Shown here piece by piece: positions 1-7,532 of a DNA stretch of 64,000 bases. How positions within the stretch are numbered: the first letter of the stretch is position 1; each line of letters begins with the position of its first letter. The translations under genes were made by a program, and so were the position numbers. The notes under the pieces are model-generated. The model was not told the origin of the DNA, did no database searches, and worked only from the letters and a program-made list of their open reading frames with translations. Source of the stretch: an uncultured Lachnospiraceae bacterium (lineage in GTDB: Bacteria > Bacillota > Clostridia > Lachnospirales > Lachnospiraceae); assembly GCA_947628955.1 (NCBI GenBank), contig CANRBX010000003.1, positions 58,679 through 122,678 of the forward strand. The letters run 5' to 3'.

Positions 1-719
1 CGCAGGGCTGTTGCGGTTTTATCCTGGGGCTCATGCAGGCATTTCTGCTGTTGGAACACATGGAGGGGAAAAAGGCCGTCCTGATTAATGGAGATGTACT
101 GAGCCATAAGATTTCAAAGCGTGACAGGAATGATTATCCGCTGATCGGTGATGCGGCGGCGATAACGGTCGTGGAGAATCGGAAAAATACGCCGGAGGTC
201 TACTTTGAGTTCCATAATGACGGTTCCCGGGGGAATGCGCTTAAAATACCCGCGGGAGCGTTCCGGATGCCATCATCCCCTGAAACAGCGGAAATGACAG
301 ATCAGGGGGATGGAAATTTCAGGGCGCTCGACCATATGCATATGGACGGGGGCGGGGTATTTAATTTTGTCCAGACCGAGGTACCGCCGATGTTGGAACA
401 TGCTTTTAAGGAGGCAGGCCTTTCTGTCAATGAAATAGACTGTTTCCTGTTCCACCAGCCAAACCGCTTTATGTTGCAGAAGCTTGCGGAGAAGGCGCAG
501 CTGCCATTTGAAAAACTTCCCATGAACCTGGTTGAGAACTATGGCAATCCCAGCGGAGCATCCATACCGCTTACGGCCATCCTGAATTACAGGGATGAGC
601 TGTTGAATGAAAAGAAAAGGTGCTGCCTGTCTGCGTTTGGTTCCGGGCTGGCCTGGGGAGCCATGTTTATGGAAATAGGCGGGCTTGAGCATTGCGAAAT
701 GATAGAAACAGATCTGTAA
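1..719 (+). CDS. 3-oxoacyl-ACP synthase III (FabH)-like protein, 5' end cut by window edge
   Basis: The reading frame is open to the left edge, so only the C-terminal ~239 residues are here. A CCGF stretch at bases 9-20 matches the CAGF active-site block of FabH-type ketoacyl synthases, and its first Cys is the likely nucleophile. Further on, FHQPNR supplies the catalytic His and ENYGNPSG the catalytic Asn, so the Cys-His-Asn triad of the thiolase fold is complete. Family knowledge: FabH condenses acyl-CoA with malonyl-ACP. In polysaccharide loci, FabH-like proteins next to LuxC/LuxE-like genes are thought to make or transfer acyl groups. A LuxC-like tail at 2452-2688 supports that setting. 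The housekeeping FabH role is less likely because the downstream gene is a sugar-modification formyltransferase and not a fatty acid gene. Confidence 0.85.
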   Translation, partial: QGCCGFILGLMQAFLLLEHMEGKKAVLINGDVLSHKISKRDRNDYPLIGDAAAITVVENRKNTPEVYFEFHNDGSRGNALKIPAGAFRMPSSPETAEMTDQGDGNFRALDHMHMDGGGVFNFVQTEVPPMLEHAFKEAGLSVNEIDCFLFHQPNRFMLQKLAEKAQLPFEKLPMNLVENYGNPSGASIPLTAILNYRDELLNEKKRCCLSAFGSGLAWGAMFMEIGGLEHCEMIETDL

Positions 720-761
720 TTGATAAATTGGAAAGCAAATTCGTTTCGGCTGAGGTGCATA

Positions 762-1676
762 ATGAGGTTTAAGAAAATACTGGTCATAGGTTCCGGGAAA
801 ATAGCGTCAGACTGTGTCAGGATCCTGTGCAGGGACATGGAAATAACATATATTGAGGCCATAGAATCGGCAAACAACCAGTTTTCCATGTTGAAAAAAG
901 CATGTGTAAAATATGCCCTGCGCTACAGGACATTATTAAAAAAGGAGCTTATTTCGGAAGCGATTATGGAAGCTTCGCAGGCAGGGCCCCTGCTGATTAT
1001 CAGCGCCAATAACAGGTACCTTTTTCCTGCCGGTATATGTGAACTGCCGGAGGTGGAAATCATTAATTTCCATTACGGGTACCTTCCCAGATACAGGGGG
1101 ATGAACATTCCGACATGGGTCATTTATAACAACGAGCCATTTACAGGCGTCACGTGGCATTATGTCACAAGCGAGGTAGACCGCGGTGAGATCATCATCC
1201 AGCAGAAGATTCTGCTCTCCGAAGACACCACGGCTTACGAAGTGGTACGCGATGGCATGAGAGCCGGGACGGAGCTGTTCCGGTTCTTTATCCCGGAACT
1301 TCTGAAAAAAAAGATAAGCGGGAAGGAGATACTTACCAATGAGCATGTATACCTGAACAAGCGTCTTCCCGAGGATGGAAAACTGGACCCGGACAAGGAT
1401 GTTTTGGAAATATACAGGCTGCTGCGAAGCTTCGATTACGGAAGGACAGGGACCCTGAAGCCGTTAAAGGTGTGTATGGACGGTACGGATTATCTTGTGG
1501 AAGGCTATTCCCTGGAAGATTCCGGTGTCGAGGAGAAAACGGTGCTGCTTCAGCAGGACAGGCTGGTGATTACCGGAGGGAGAAAGACGTTGATGATCGA
1601 TCTGAGGAAAGAGGATGAAGAGGATAGATATCGGCAGCGGTATGAGCATCTATCAGTTTACAGGCAGAACTCTTGA
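762..1676 (+). CDS. Formyltransferase family protein (MTF-like fold), probable sugar N-formyltransferase
   Basis: The protein has 304 residues. ATG 762 is chosen because GAGGTG lies just upstream; a TTG at 720 in the same frame has no such site. The formyl-transferase catalytic residues are visible in order: Asn in SANNRYLFP, His in NFHYGYLPRYRG and Asp in EVDRGEI. The LPRYRG block is typical of methionyl-tRNA and sugar formyltransferases, which use 10-formyl-THF. Length and capsule context argue for formylation of an amino sugar or similar small substrate rather than tRNA. The C-terminal ~100 residues do not show an obvious tRNA-binding domain. The 3' end overlaps the next gene by 62 bases, which suggests translational coupling. 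The substrate is unknown. Confidence 0.8.
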   Translation: MRFKKILVIGSGKIASDCVRILCRDMEITYIEAIESANNQFSMLKKACVKYALRYRTLLKKELISEAIMEASQAGPLLIISANNRYLFPAGICELPEVEIINFHYGYLPRYRGMNIPTWVIYNNEPFTGVTWHYVTSEVDRGEIIIQQKILLSEDTTAYEVVRDGMRAGTELFRFFIPELLKKKISGKEILTNEHVYLNKRLPEDGKLDPDKDVLEIYRLLRSFDYGRTGTLKPLKVCMDGTDYLVEGYSLEDSGVEEKTVLLQQDRLVITGGRKTLMIDLRKEDEEDRYRQRYEHLSVYRQNS

Positions 1677-2409
1677 TGCCAATTCATTTGTCATAATGGA
1701 GGGAAATGAGGCGCTTATCATTGACGCGGTTGACAGCAGTGATATGGTCTCTTTTTTATTGGATCGGTATGAGGGAAAGGATGCCAATGGCGTGTCTTCT
1801 GAATTATGGACGCTTGACAGAGGGATTGCCGGCGGCGGAACCCCGAAACTGACCATCCTGTTGACGCATGAGCATTTTGACCATATCAGTGGCTTGGCGG
1901 TTTTAAGGGATAGATTCAGGTGCCATGTGGTTTCTTCCGGGGACTGCAGTGCGCGGATACAGTCGTCGCAGACAAACCTGTCTTCGATAGGGGATGCTCT
2001 ATTGCTAATGCACAGCGGGATGCAACAGGAGCCACACGATACCATTCCGCGATACGGTGCGGATGCGTCGGATGAAGAATTTATTCAGGACAGCGTTATT
2101 GTATGGCATGGACATAACATTTTTTGCCATCTTATGCGCGGGCACTCATTGGGGTCTGTGGGCTATATCCTTGACGGGAGTATTCTGTTCTCTGGAGACG
2201 AAATACTTGCGATTCCGACATTGACCAGACTGCCCGGGGGAAATACGAAGGCGTTCTGGTACGAGGATATGCCATGGCTGAAATCAATCAGTGATCAGAT
2301 TTTCTTGGTGTGTCCGGGCCATGGGACACCGGGAAAGTTGGAAGATATGATAAGCGGCAATACAATGCCGAAAAGATTCAGGAATATGGGAGAGAAAGCA
2401 AATGCATAG
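1615..2409 (+). CDS. MBL-fold metallo-hydrolase, copy 1
   Basis: A 264-residue metallo-beta-lactamase fold protein. The zinc motif THEHFDH (His85, His87, Asp89, His90) is intact, MRGHSLGSVGY carries the next His, and VCPGHGTPG near the C terminus carries another conserved His. Start ATG 1615 follows GAGGATGAAGAGG and aligns with the start of copy 2. Copy 2 (2728-3516) is very similar along its whole length, so the two arose by tandem duplication. Its last 8 bases overlap the start of a truncated sugar transferase copy, exactly as copy 2 overlaps the intact one. Probable role: hydrolysis of a thioester, ester or lactone in capsule precursor processing. The substrate cannot be read from sequence. 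Confidence 0.85.
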   Translation: MKRIDIGSGMSIYQFTGRTLDANSFVIMEGNEALIIDAVDSSDMVSFLLDRYEGKDANGVSSELWTLDRGIAGGGTPKLTILLTHEHFDHISGLAVLRDRFRCHVVSSGDCSARIQSSQTNLSSIGDALLLMHSGMQQEPHDTIPRYGADASDEEFIQDSVIVWHGHNIFCHLMRGHSLGSVGYILDGSILFSGDEILAIPTLTRLPGGNTKAFWYEDMPWLKSISDQIFLVCPGHGTPGKLEDMISGNTMPKRFRNMGEKANA

Positions 2410-2476
2410 GCAGGGCATCTATGAAAGATATATAAAACGACCGCAGGATTTGTTCATCCGGTTAAAGACATCATGA
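2402..2476 (+). pseudogene. Truncated 5' end of the priming sugar transferase gene (duplicate)
   Basis: The first 17 codons read [17 protein letters not shown], nearly identical to the start of the intact sugar transferase at 3509 ([17 protein letters not shown]). Nucleotide identity stops abruptly after CCGCAGGATTT at about 2451. The frame then runs into unrelated sequence and stops at 2474-2476. It is a duplication scar: the copy of the downstream gene head that came with MBL copy 1. Confidence 0.8.
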
Positions 2477-2688
2477 GTGCGGTGGAATATGTTAATGAAG
2501 ACATACAGACAATTGGCCTGGCGGCCGAAGGCGAGAAAGCACTGAGGTTTGCAAATGCCGCATCTGCCAGGGGAGCAGTAAGGTTTCCTGCCTGTGGGAG
2601 GATGCTTAATTTTGATTCACCCTGGGATGGAATATACCTGGCAGACAGAATGGTCAGATGGGTTACAATAGGCGGACCGATGGTATGA
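2452..2688 (+). pseudogene. C-terminal fragment of a LuxC-like acyl-CoA reductase
   Basis: From the recombination junction at about 2451 an open frame runs to the TGA at 2686. It contains IQTIGLAAEGEKALRF, then ARGAVRFPACGRM, then SPWDGIYLADRMVRW. This order (LQTVG-type block, R-x-x-P-x-G-R, then a W-D-G/D-L-x-R-W ending) is what I recall for the C terminus of LuxC-family acyl-CoA reductases. The N-terminal catalytic part is absent, so the fragment is not functional. It probably derives from a full-length gene elsewhere in the locus, perhaps left of this window next to the FabH-like gene. The family assignment is from memory of motifs and not a search. Confidence 0.55.
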
Positions 2689-2727
2689 AAAAACATATCT
2701 ATATAAGGTTTATTGTGGTGGAAAGTG

Positions 2728-3516
2728 ATGGACAAAGTAGACATCGGTGGCGGCATTTACATTTACCGGTTTGAAGGTGATTATTTCGATGCCAATTCAT
2801 ATATCATAATAGAAGGAAATGAGGCGCTTATCATTGACGCAGTTGACAGCAGTGATATGGTCTCTTTTTTATTGGGCGAATATGAGGGAGGGGATACTAA
2901 TGCCATGTTCTCTGAATTATGGATGCCTGACAGAGAGACTGCCGGTGGTGGGAATCCGGGATTGACTATCCTGCTGACGCATGAACATTTTGACCATATC
3001 GGCGGGCTGGAGACGCTGCGCAGCCGGTTCAGATGTCATGTAATCGCGTCGAAAGAATGCAGCAGACGGATCCAGTCATCCCAGGCCAACCTGTCTTCGA
3101 TCGGGGATACTCTGCTGGCCATGCATAACGGAACAGGGCCGAAGAAATTGATCCCGAGATATGAAGCAGCGGCGGCAGATGCGGAATTTCCAGATGAATG
3201 TTCCATCATGTGGAACGGGCACAGGATATTGTGCCATCCTATGCGCGGGCATTCGCCCGGCTCCGCCGGATACATTCTGGATGGGAAAATCCTGTTTTCC
3301 GGAGATGAGATCCTTCCGATCCCGACAGTGACCAGGCTGCCCGGAGGGGATACGAGGGCGTTCTGGTATGAGGATATGCCATGGCTGGAATCGCTCGGGA
3401 CCCAGCTCTCTTTAGTGTGTCCGGGCCATGGGACGCCGGGGAAGCTGGAAGATATGATAAGCGTCAATGCGATGCCGAAAAGGTTCAGGAATATGGGAGA
3501 GAAAGCAAATGCATAG
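2728..3516 (+). CDS. MBL-fold metallo-hydrolase, copy 2
   Basis: A 262-residue paralogue of the 1615-2409 protein with the same zinc motif (THEHFDH), [11 protein letters not shown] and VCPGHGTPG. Start ATG 2728 (MDKVDIGGG) aligns with MKRIDIGSG of copy 1; a TTG at 2713 in frame is a weaker choice. The two diverge mostly in the first 25 residues and in the middle around residue 145-165. The final ATGCATAG overlaps the start codon of the sugar transferase, so the two genes are translationally coupled. This copy keeps the intact downstream partner and is therefore the one likely co-expressed with the priming transferase. Confidence 0.85.
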   Translation: MDKVDIGGGIYIYRFEGDYFDANSYIIIEGNEALIIDAVDSSDMVSFLLGEYEGGDTNAMFSELWMPDRETAGGGNPGLTILLTHEHFDHIGGLETLRSRFRCHVIASKECSRRIQSSQANLSSIGDTLLAMHNGTGPKKLIPRYEAAAADAEFPDECSIMWNGHRILCHPMRGHSPGSAGYILDGKILFSGDEILPIPTVTRLPGGDTRAFWYEDMPWLESLGTQLSLVCPGHGTPGKLEDMISVNAMPKRFRNMGEKANA

Positions 3517-4132
3517 GCAGGGTATCTATGAGAGGTACATAAAACGGCCGCAGGATTTCCTGTGTGCGCTTCTGGCATCGATCGTACTTTCTCCGGTGAT
3601 GCTGGTGACGGCGCTGCTTGTGCGGAAAAAGCTGGGCCGCCCGGTCCTGTTCACCCAGGACAGGCCGGGAAAAGACGGGAAGGTTTTTAAACTTTATAAG
3701 TTCCGGTCCATGACAAGCCAGAGGGATAAGGATGGGAAACTGCTTCCGGATGAGGCAAGGCTTACCGGCTTTGGAAAGAAGCTGCGGTCGACATCCCTCG
3801 ATGAGCTTCCGGAGCTGTTCAATGTTTTAAAAGGGGACATGAGCGTAGTGGGGCCGAGGCCGCTGCTGGTCGAATATCTGCCACGGTACAATAAGCACCA
3901 GGCCAGAAGGCATGAAGTGCGGCCGGGGATCACTGGCCTGGCGCAGGTGCACGGCCGGAATGCGATCAGCTGGGAGGAAAAGTTCGGCTGGGACGTGAAA
4001 TATGTGGAGCATGTCACGTTTTTAGGGGATTGGAAGATTATCTTTCTGACGGTAATGGCCGTGCTGAAAAGGGAAGGGATCAGCGCGGTGGGGGAGGCAA
4101 CGATGGGGGAGTTTACGGAAAAAGAGAGCTGA
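3509..4132 (+). CDS. Bacterial sugar transferase (initiating phosphoglycosyl transferase, PglC/WbaP family)
   Basis: 207 residues, starting at ATG 3509 behind GGGAGAGAAAG. One membrane segment ([18 protein letters not shown]) near the N terminus is followed by the family core: [46 protein letters not shown] and [10 protein letters not shown]. The Asp-Glu dyad of LDELP is the catalytic pair of monotopic phosphoglycosyl transferases. It moves a sugar phosphate from a UDP-sugar onto undecaprenyl phosphate and so starts the repeat unit on the inner membrane face. The short form without the extra N-terminal membrane domain fits the PglC type. It marks the locus as Wzx/Wzy-dependent polysaccharide assembly. 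Confidence 0.92.
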   Translation: MHRQGIYERYIKRPQDFLCALLASIVLSPVMLVTALLVRKKLGRPVLFTQDRPGKDGKVFKLYKFRSMTSQRDKDGKLLPDEARLTGFGKKLRSTSLDELPELFNVLKGDMSVVGPRPLLVEYLPRYNKHQARRHEVRPGITGLAQVHGRNAISWEEKFGWDVKYVEHVTFLGDWKIIFLTVMAVLKREGISAVGEATMGEFTEKES

Positions 4133-4245
4133 ACATAAGTAATATCAGGAAAAGTTTTAATAAGATGCGTCTGTATTCCTGCTTAGAGATTTTATATAGA
4201 CGAAAGTATGATGTCCAATTTTGTATGCCATTTGGAGGGATTAAA

Positions 4246-5181
4246 ATGCCTAATAAAGTAAATCCTTTTTTTGAAACCTATGAAATAGACGAAGAAACCA
4301 GTAAAAAGATGAAACAAAAGCTATTGGAAATGCTTGTATATTTTCGTGATTTTTGTAATGAGCATGGACTGATGTTTTATCTTATAGGAGGTGCTGCTAT
4401 AGGTGCTGTGCGTGAGCACGGTTTTATCCCATGGGATGATGATATTGATTGCGTAATGCCACAACCAGATTATGATCGTTTTCCCGAGTTATGGGAGAAA
4501 TATGGGGATAAAGAACGATATGTATTTTGTCGCACTGATGAAAACGTTAATTACCATCATGCAGCATCTTCTTTAAGAGATCCGAATACGACATTTATCT
4601 GTTCTTACAATAAGAATCAGGATATCTGCCATGGTATTGCACTTGAGTTTGGTTCCATAGTTGCAGCTCCTGATTCGAGATTTTTGCAGGCAGTTCAGAC
4701 ATTTGATGGAATGTTATTTTCACTTTTTAACTTTCAACGTCTTCCCAATAACAGAGGAAGGTTTCTTCGCATATGTACCCGGATAGCATATGCGCTCGTC
4801 CCGTCGAAGAAAATGAAAGATAGAATTTGGCAATACGCAGGACGAAGAGTGGCAAGGTATTCTTGGGAAAGATGCAAATATGTTCGCCAGATATGGGATA
4901 AGACTACATTTATTCTTTTCCCAAAAGAATGGTTTACCTCGCAGGTCTGGTTTGATTTCGAAGGCGAGAGGGTTCCGCTGATGGCAGGATATAAAGGGTA
5001 TTTAAAGTTTTGCTTTGGCGATTATATGCAAAGGCCTCCCGTTGAAGAGCAGGTGGCAAAACACGAGTTGATTTATGTAGACATGGATCATCCATATACC
5101 GATTACGCTGGAATTTATTACTTCCCTGATAAAGATCCGCGAAACACAAAAAAGAAAAAAGGTATCAAAAGAAAAAAATGA
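4246..5181 (+). CDS. LicD family phosphotransferase
   Basis: 311 residues. ATG 4246 has GGAGGG six bases upstream; the frame is open further 5' into the sugar transferase but that part overlaps the neighbour. The LicD signature is clear: FYLIGGAAIGAVREHGFIPW followed by DDDIDCVMP, which holds the metal-binding Asp residues of this nucleotidyltransferase-fold family. LicD proteins transfer phosphocholine, ribitol phosphate or similar phospho-groups from CDP-carriers onto glycans. The gene ends in an ATGA overlap with a CDP-precursor-forming enzyme, so the pair probably makes and transfers one phospho-substituent. Base composition turns AT-rich from here, a sign of separate origin from the 1-4132 block. 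Confidence 0.88.
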   Translation: MPNKVNPFFETYEIDEETSKKMKQKLLEMLVYFRDFCNEHGLMFYLIGGAAIGAVREHGFIPWDDDIDCVMPQPDYDRFPELWEKYGDKERYVFCRTDENVNYHHAASSLRDPNTTFICSYNKNQDICHGIALEFGSIVAAPDSRFLQAVQTFDGMLFSLFNFQRLPNNRGRFLRICTRIAYALVPSKKMKDRIWQYAGRRVARYSWERCKYVRQIWDKTTFILFPKEWFTSQVWFDFEGERVPLMAGYKGYLKFCFGDYMQRPPVEEQVAKHELIYVDMDHPYTDYAGIYYFPDKDPRNTKKKKGIKRKK

Positions 5182-5918
5182 ATATTGCATTGATCTTTGC
5201 AGGTGGGACTGGAAAAAGAATGAATACAACATCCCGTCCAAAACAATTTTTAGAGTTACATGGCAAGCCAATCCTGGTTTACACTCTGGAGCAATTTGAA
5301 AACCATCCTGAAATTGACGGGATCATATTAGTTGTACTTGCTGAATGGATGGAATATGGTCATAGACTTATTGATAAATTCAGGCTCAATAAAGTAAAAG
5401 CAGTCGTTCACGGAGGGGCGAGTGCATTAGAGTCCCAGAGAAACGGGCTTCTGAAGGCTTGTGAGTTATATCCGGAAGATTCGATTGTTCTTATCCATGA
5501 CGGCGTCAGGCCGCTTGTTACACAATCCACGATCAGCAGCAATATTGAGTCCGTGAAACGGTATGGCACAGCGATAACGGTAAGTCCTGCAATTGAAACT
5601 ATTACCCTCAAAGAAAATGACGGTAAAGTTGGCCAGATCATAGAAAGATCCAAAGTTGATCTGGCCAGGGCTCCGCAGAGTTTTTATCTTAAAGATATTG
5701 TGAAAGCTCATGAAAGGGCCGCTGAGGATGGTATTGACTTCATAGACTCAGCCAGTTTGATGAAATATTATGGCTACACCTTATATACAGTGCAGGGTGG
5801 GGCAGAGAATATTAAAATTACGACTCCTAATGATTTTTATATATTCCGTGCTCTGGTGGATGTAAGAGAAAACTCTCAAATACTTGGAATTGATGAGAAC
5901 GGCGTGAATACAGTATAA
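5178..5918 (+). CDS. IspD/TarI-type cytidylyltransferase
   Basis: 246 residues with the nucleotide-binding start IALIFAGGTGKRM, the substrate loop SRPKQFLEL, and IHDGVRPLV, all typical of 2-C-methylerythritol-4-phosphate and ribitol-5-phosphate cytidylyltransferases. The ATGA overlap with licD implies coupled translation and a linked product. That favours a TarI-like role making a CDP-alditol donor for LicD over a housekeeping isoprenoid role. The TarJ reductase that normally makes ribitol-5-phosphate is not adjacent, so the alditol source is unclear. Confidence 0.85.
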   Translation: MNIALIFAGGTGKRMNTTSRPKQFLELHGKPILVYTLEQFENHPEIDGIILVVLAEWMEYGHRLIDKFRLNKVKAVVHGGASALESQRNGLLKACELYPEDSIVLIHDGVRPLVTQSTISSNIESVKRYGTAITVSPAIETITLKENDGKVGQIIERSKVDLARAPQSFYLKDIVKAHERAAEDGIDFIDSASLMKYYGYTLYTVQGGAENIKITTPNDFYIFRALVDVRENSQILGIDENGVNTV

Positions 5919-6265
5919 GACGTTACTGGGAGGTAATTCGATAGAAGGAATTGTTTAGATTCCTGCCACGAAAAACAGTATTAGCACTGGCGCAAAAGAT
6001 TTTTAGGCTGTATGTCGATAAAGACATTTTATGCTGCAAATGAACGCTATGGACTTGCCTTAACATATTGGAAAAAGGTGGCAGAGAACTAAGCTGGGAT
6101 AACTATTACTTAAATGTACTCGATTCCGCTCCGGAAGATAAACGACTTTGCAAATTCCGGTATACATCGAATGTTTCCGAGTATGGCGTAAATGTGGTCA
6201 TTGTTTGCCTCAAATACAAATGGATTTGTGTAAAGTATATGCTTATTTGCGAAGGAAGGGGAGAA
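5919..6265. other. Gene-poor interval with possible coding remnants
   Basis: No intact gene. A 26-codon frame from ATG 6013 (MSIKTFYAANERYGLAL...) and the in-frame extension upstream of the acyltransferase both look like decayed coding sequence, but I cannot assign them. A purine-rich GAAGGAAGGGGAG at the right end is the ribosome binding site of the next gene. Confidence 0.4.
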
Positions 6266-7326
6266 ATGATGAGCCGTCTAAAATTCAGCAATATACATGT
6301 GCCTCCCAGCTGTGAAATGCTAACACTTTACCGGATGGAGCTGATGGGTTTAGCGGCTATTTGGGTAATATGCTTCCATTATTTTGCATCTATATTCAGT
6401 CAATGGCATATGTCGTTCGCAGCTACAGTGATGGGGAGAGGTAACTGCGGCGTCGACTTATTTCTATTTTTGTCCGGAATCGGATTATATAATTCCCTGA
6501 GCAGAAATGATGCGGTTGTACCATTTTATCGGAGGAGAATCAGACGTGTTGTTATTCCGTATCTAATATTGTCGCTCCCGTATTGGATCCTCCAATTGTT
6601 GATTCTAAACAGGGAAGGTTTCAATGCATTTTTGATCCACTGGAGTGGTTTGTCCTTTTGGATAGAAGGGGATTGGAGTATTTGGTATGTTGATCTGATT
6701 TTGATGCTTTACATTGTGTATCCTTTGATTTTTCAGCTTCAGAAACGTTATGGTGCGAAAGTGCTGGGATTCCTCTGGGGGGGGTTCTACTTCTTAATAT
6801 TGTGATGATGTTTGTTTGCCCAGGGTATTATCAAAAGGTTGAAATTGCTCTTTCAAGGATTCTGATTTTTATCCTTGGCACTTATGCGGGAGAGACTGTT
6901 TATCGGAAGAAAAAATTTTTTCGAAGTGTGATCGGGATTGTGTATATTGTTGCAATGCTTACTGTTTATGAGATACGGCTCTACACACCTAACTGGATTC
7001 CTGGTCCGGCGGGCATGGGTACACTGGCATTGCGTATTGGTGGAGGAGCCATCGCATTGCTTGTCATCCTTGGAAGCTGCCTGATATTTTCAGTGATGAA
7101 CTTAATGTGGCTGAGAAAAGTACTATCATTTGTTGGCAAATTGTCTTTGGAAATCTACCTGATTCAAATTTTTCTGCAAGCTTTGATAAACAGAAATGGG
7201 CTTCTGACCAGCTTTTCACTGGCAGGTCAGTTTTGGATTCTCATGGGACTTACTGTGATGGCTGTAGTGGTGGCTTATATGTTTTCAACAACATATAAGC
7301 AAATCCTTACCCATTCAGACAGATAG
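6266..7326 (+). CDS. Acyltransferase 3 family membrane protein, split by a frameshift at a G8 run (phase OFF)
   Basis: Two frames together make one acyltransferase-3 (OafA-type) protein. The first, from ATG 6266, has the N-terminal helices with the conserved H in ICFHYFA, GVDLFLFLSG and the RRIRRVVIPYL loop, and stops at 6803-6805. The second frame (6802-7326) continues with four or more membrane helices and ends in SLEIYLIQIF and MFSTTYK-like segments. The frames part at a run of eight G (6777-6784). Adding one G gives WGGVLLLNIVMMF and a continuous 353-residue protein of normal family length. Such enzymes move acetyl or other acyl groups across the membrane onto surface glycans. I infer a phase-variable O-acyltransferase that is off in this sequence. 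Confidence 0.8.
6777..6784 (+). repeat. G8 homopolymer inside the acyltransferase gene
   Basis: Eight consecutive G. At G8 the upstream frame stops after nine more codons. G9 would fuse both halves; G7 and G10 also stop quickly. A run of this length inside a surface-modification gene is a classic slipped-strand phase switch. Confidence 0.75.
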
Positions 7327-7532
7327 CTCAGTATTTTGCTGAAATGTTGTAAACTAAAGCCAGAGAATGGTATCGATTTGTAATGTTCTGATCAAAAGAA
7401 TCAAGATATACTCCTTTATAGCGGGGAATATGTCAGTAAATATCACAGGATTTGGGGAGAATATTTAAAGGGAAGCGGCCTTTGTTTGTTGGAAATTAGG
7501 GCAATAATATTTAAGGACATATACGGGATTGA

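Noticed and set aside
5178..5918. Housekeeping IspD of isoprenoid synthesis
   Set aside because: Motifs cannot exclude it, but the ATGA overlap with licD inside a capsule locus favours a CDP-alditol role.
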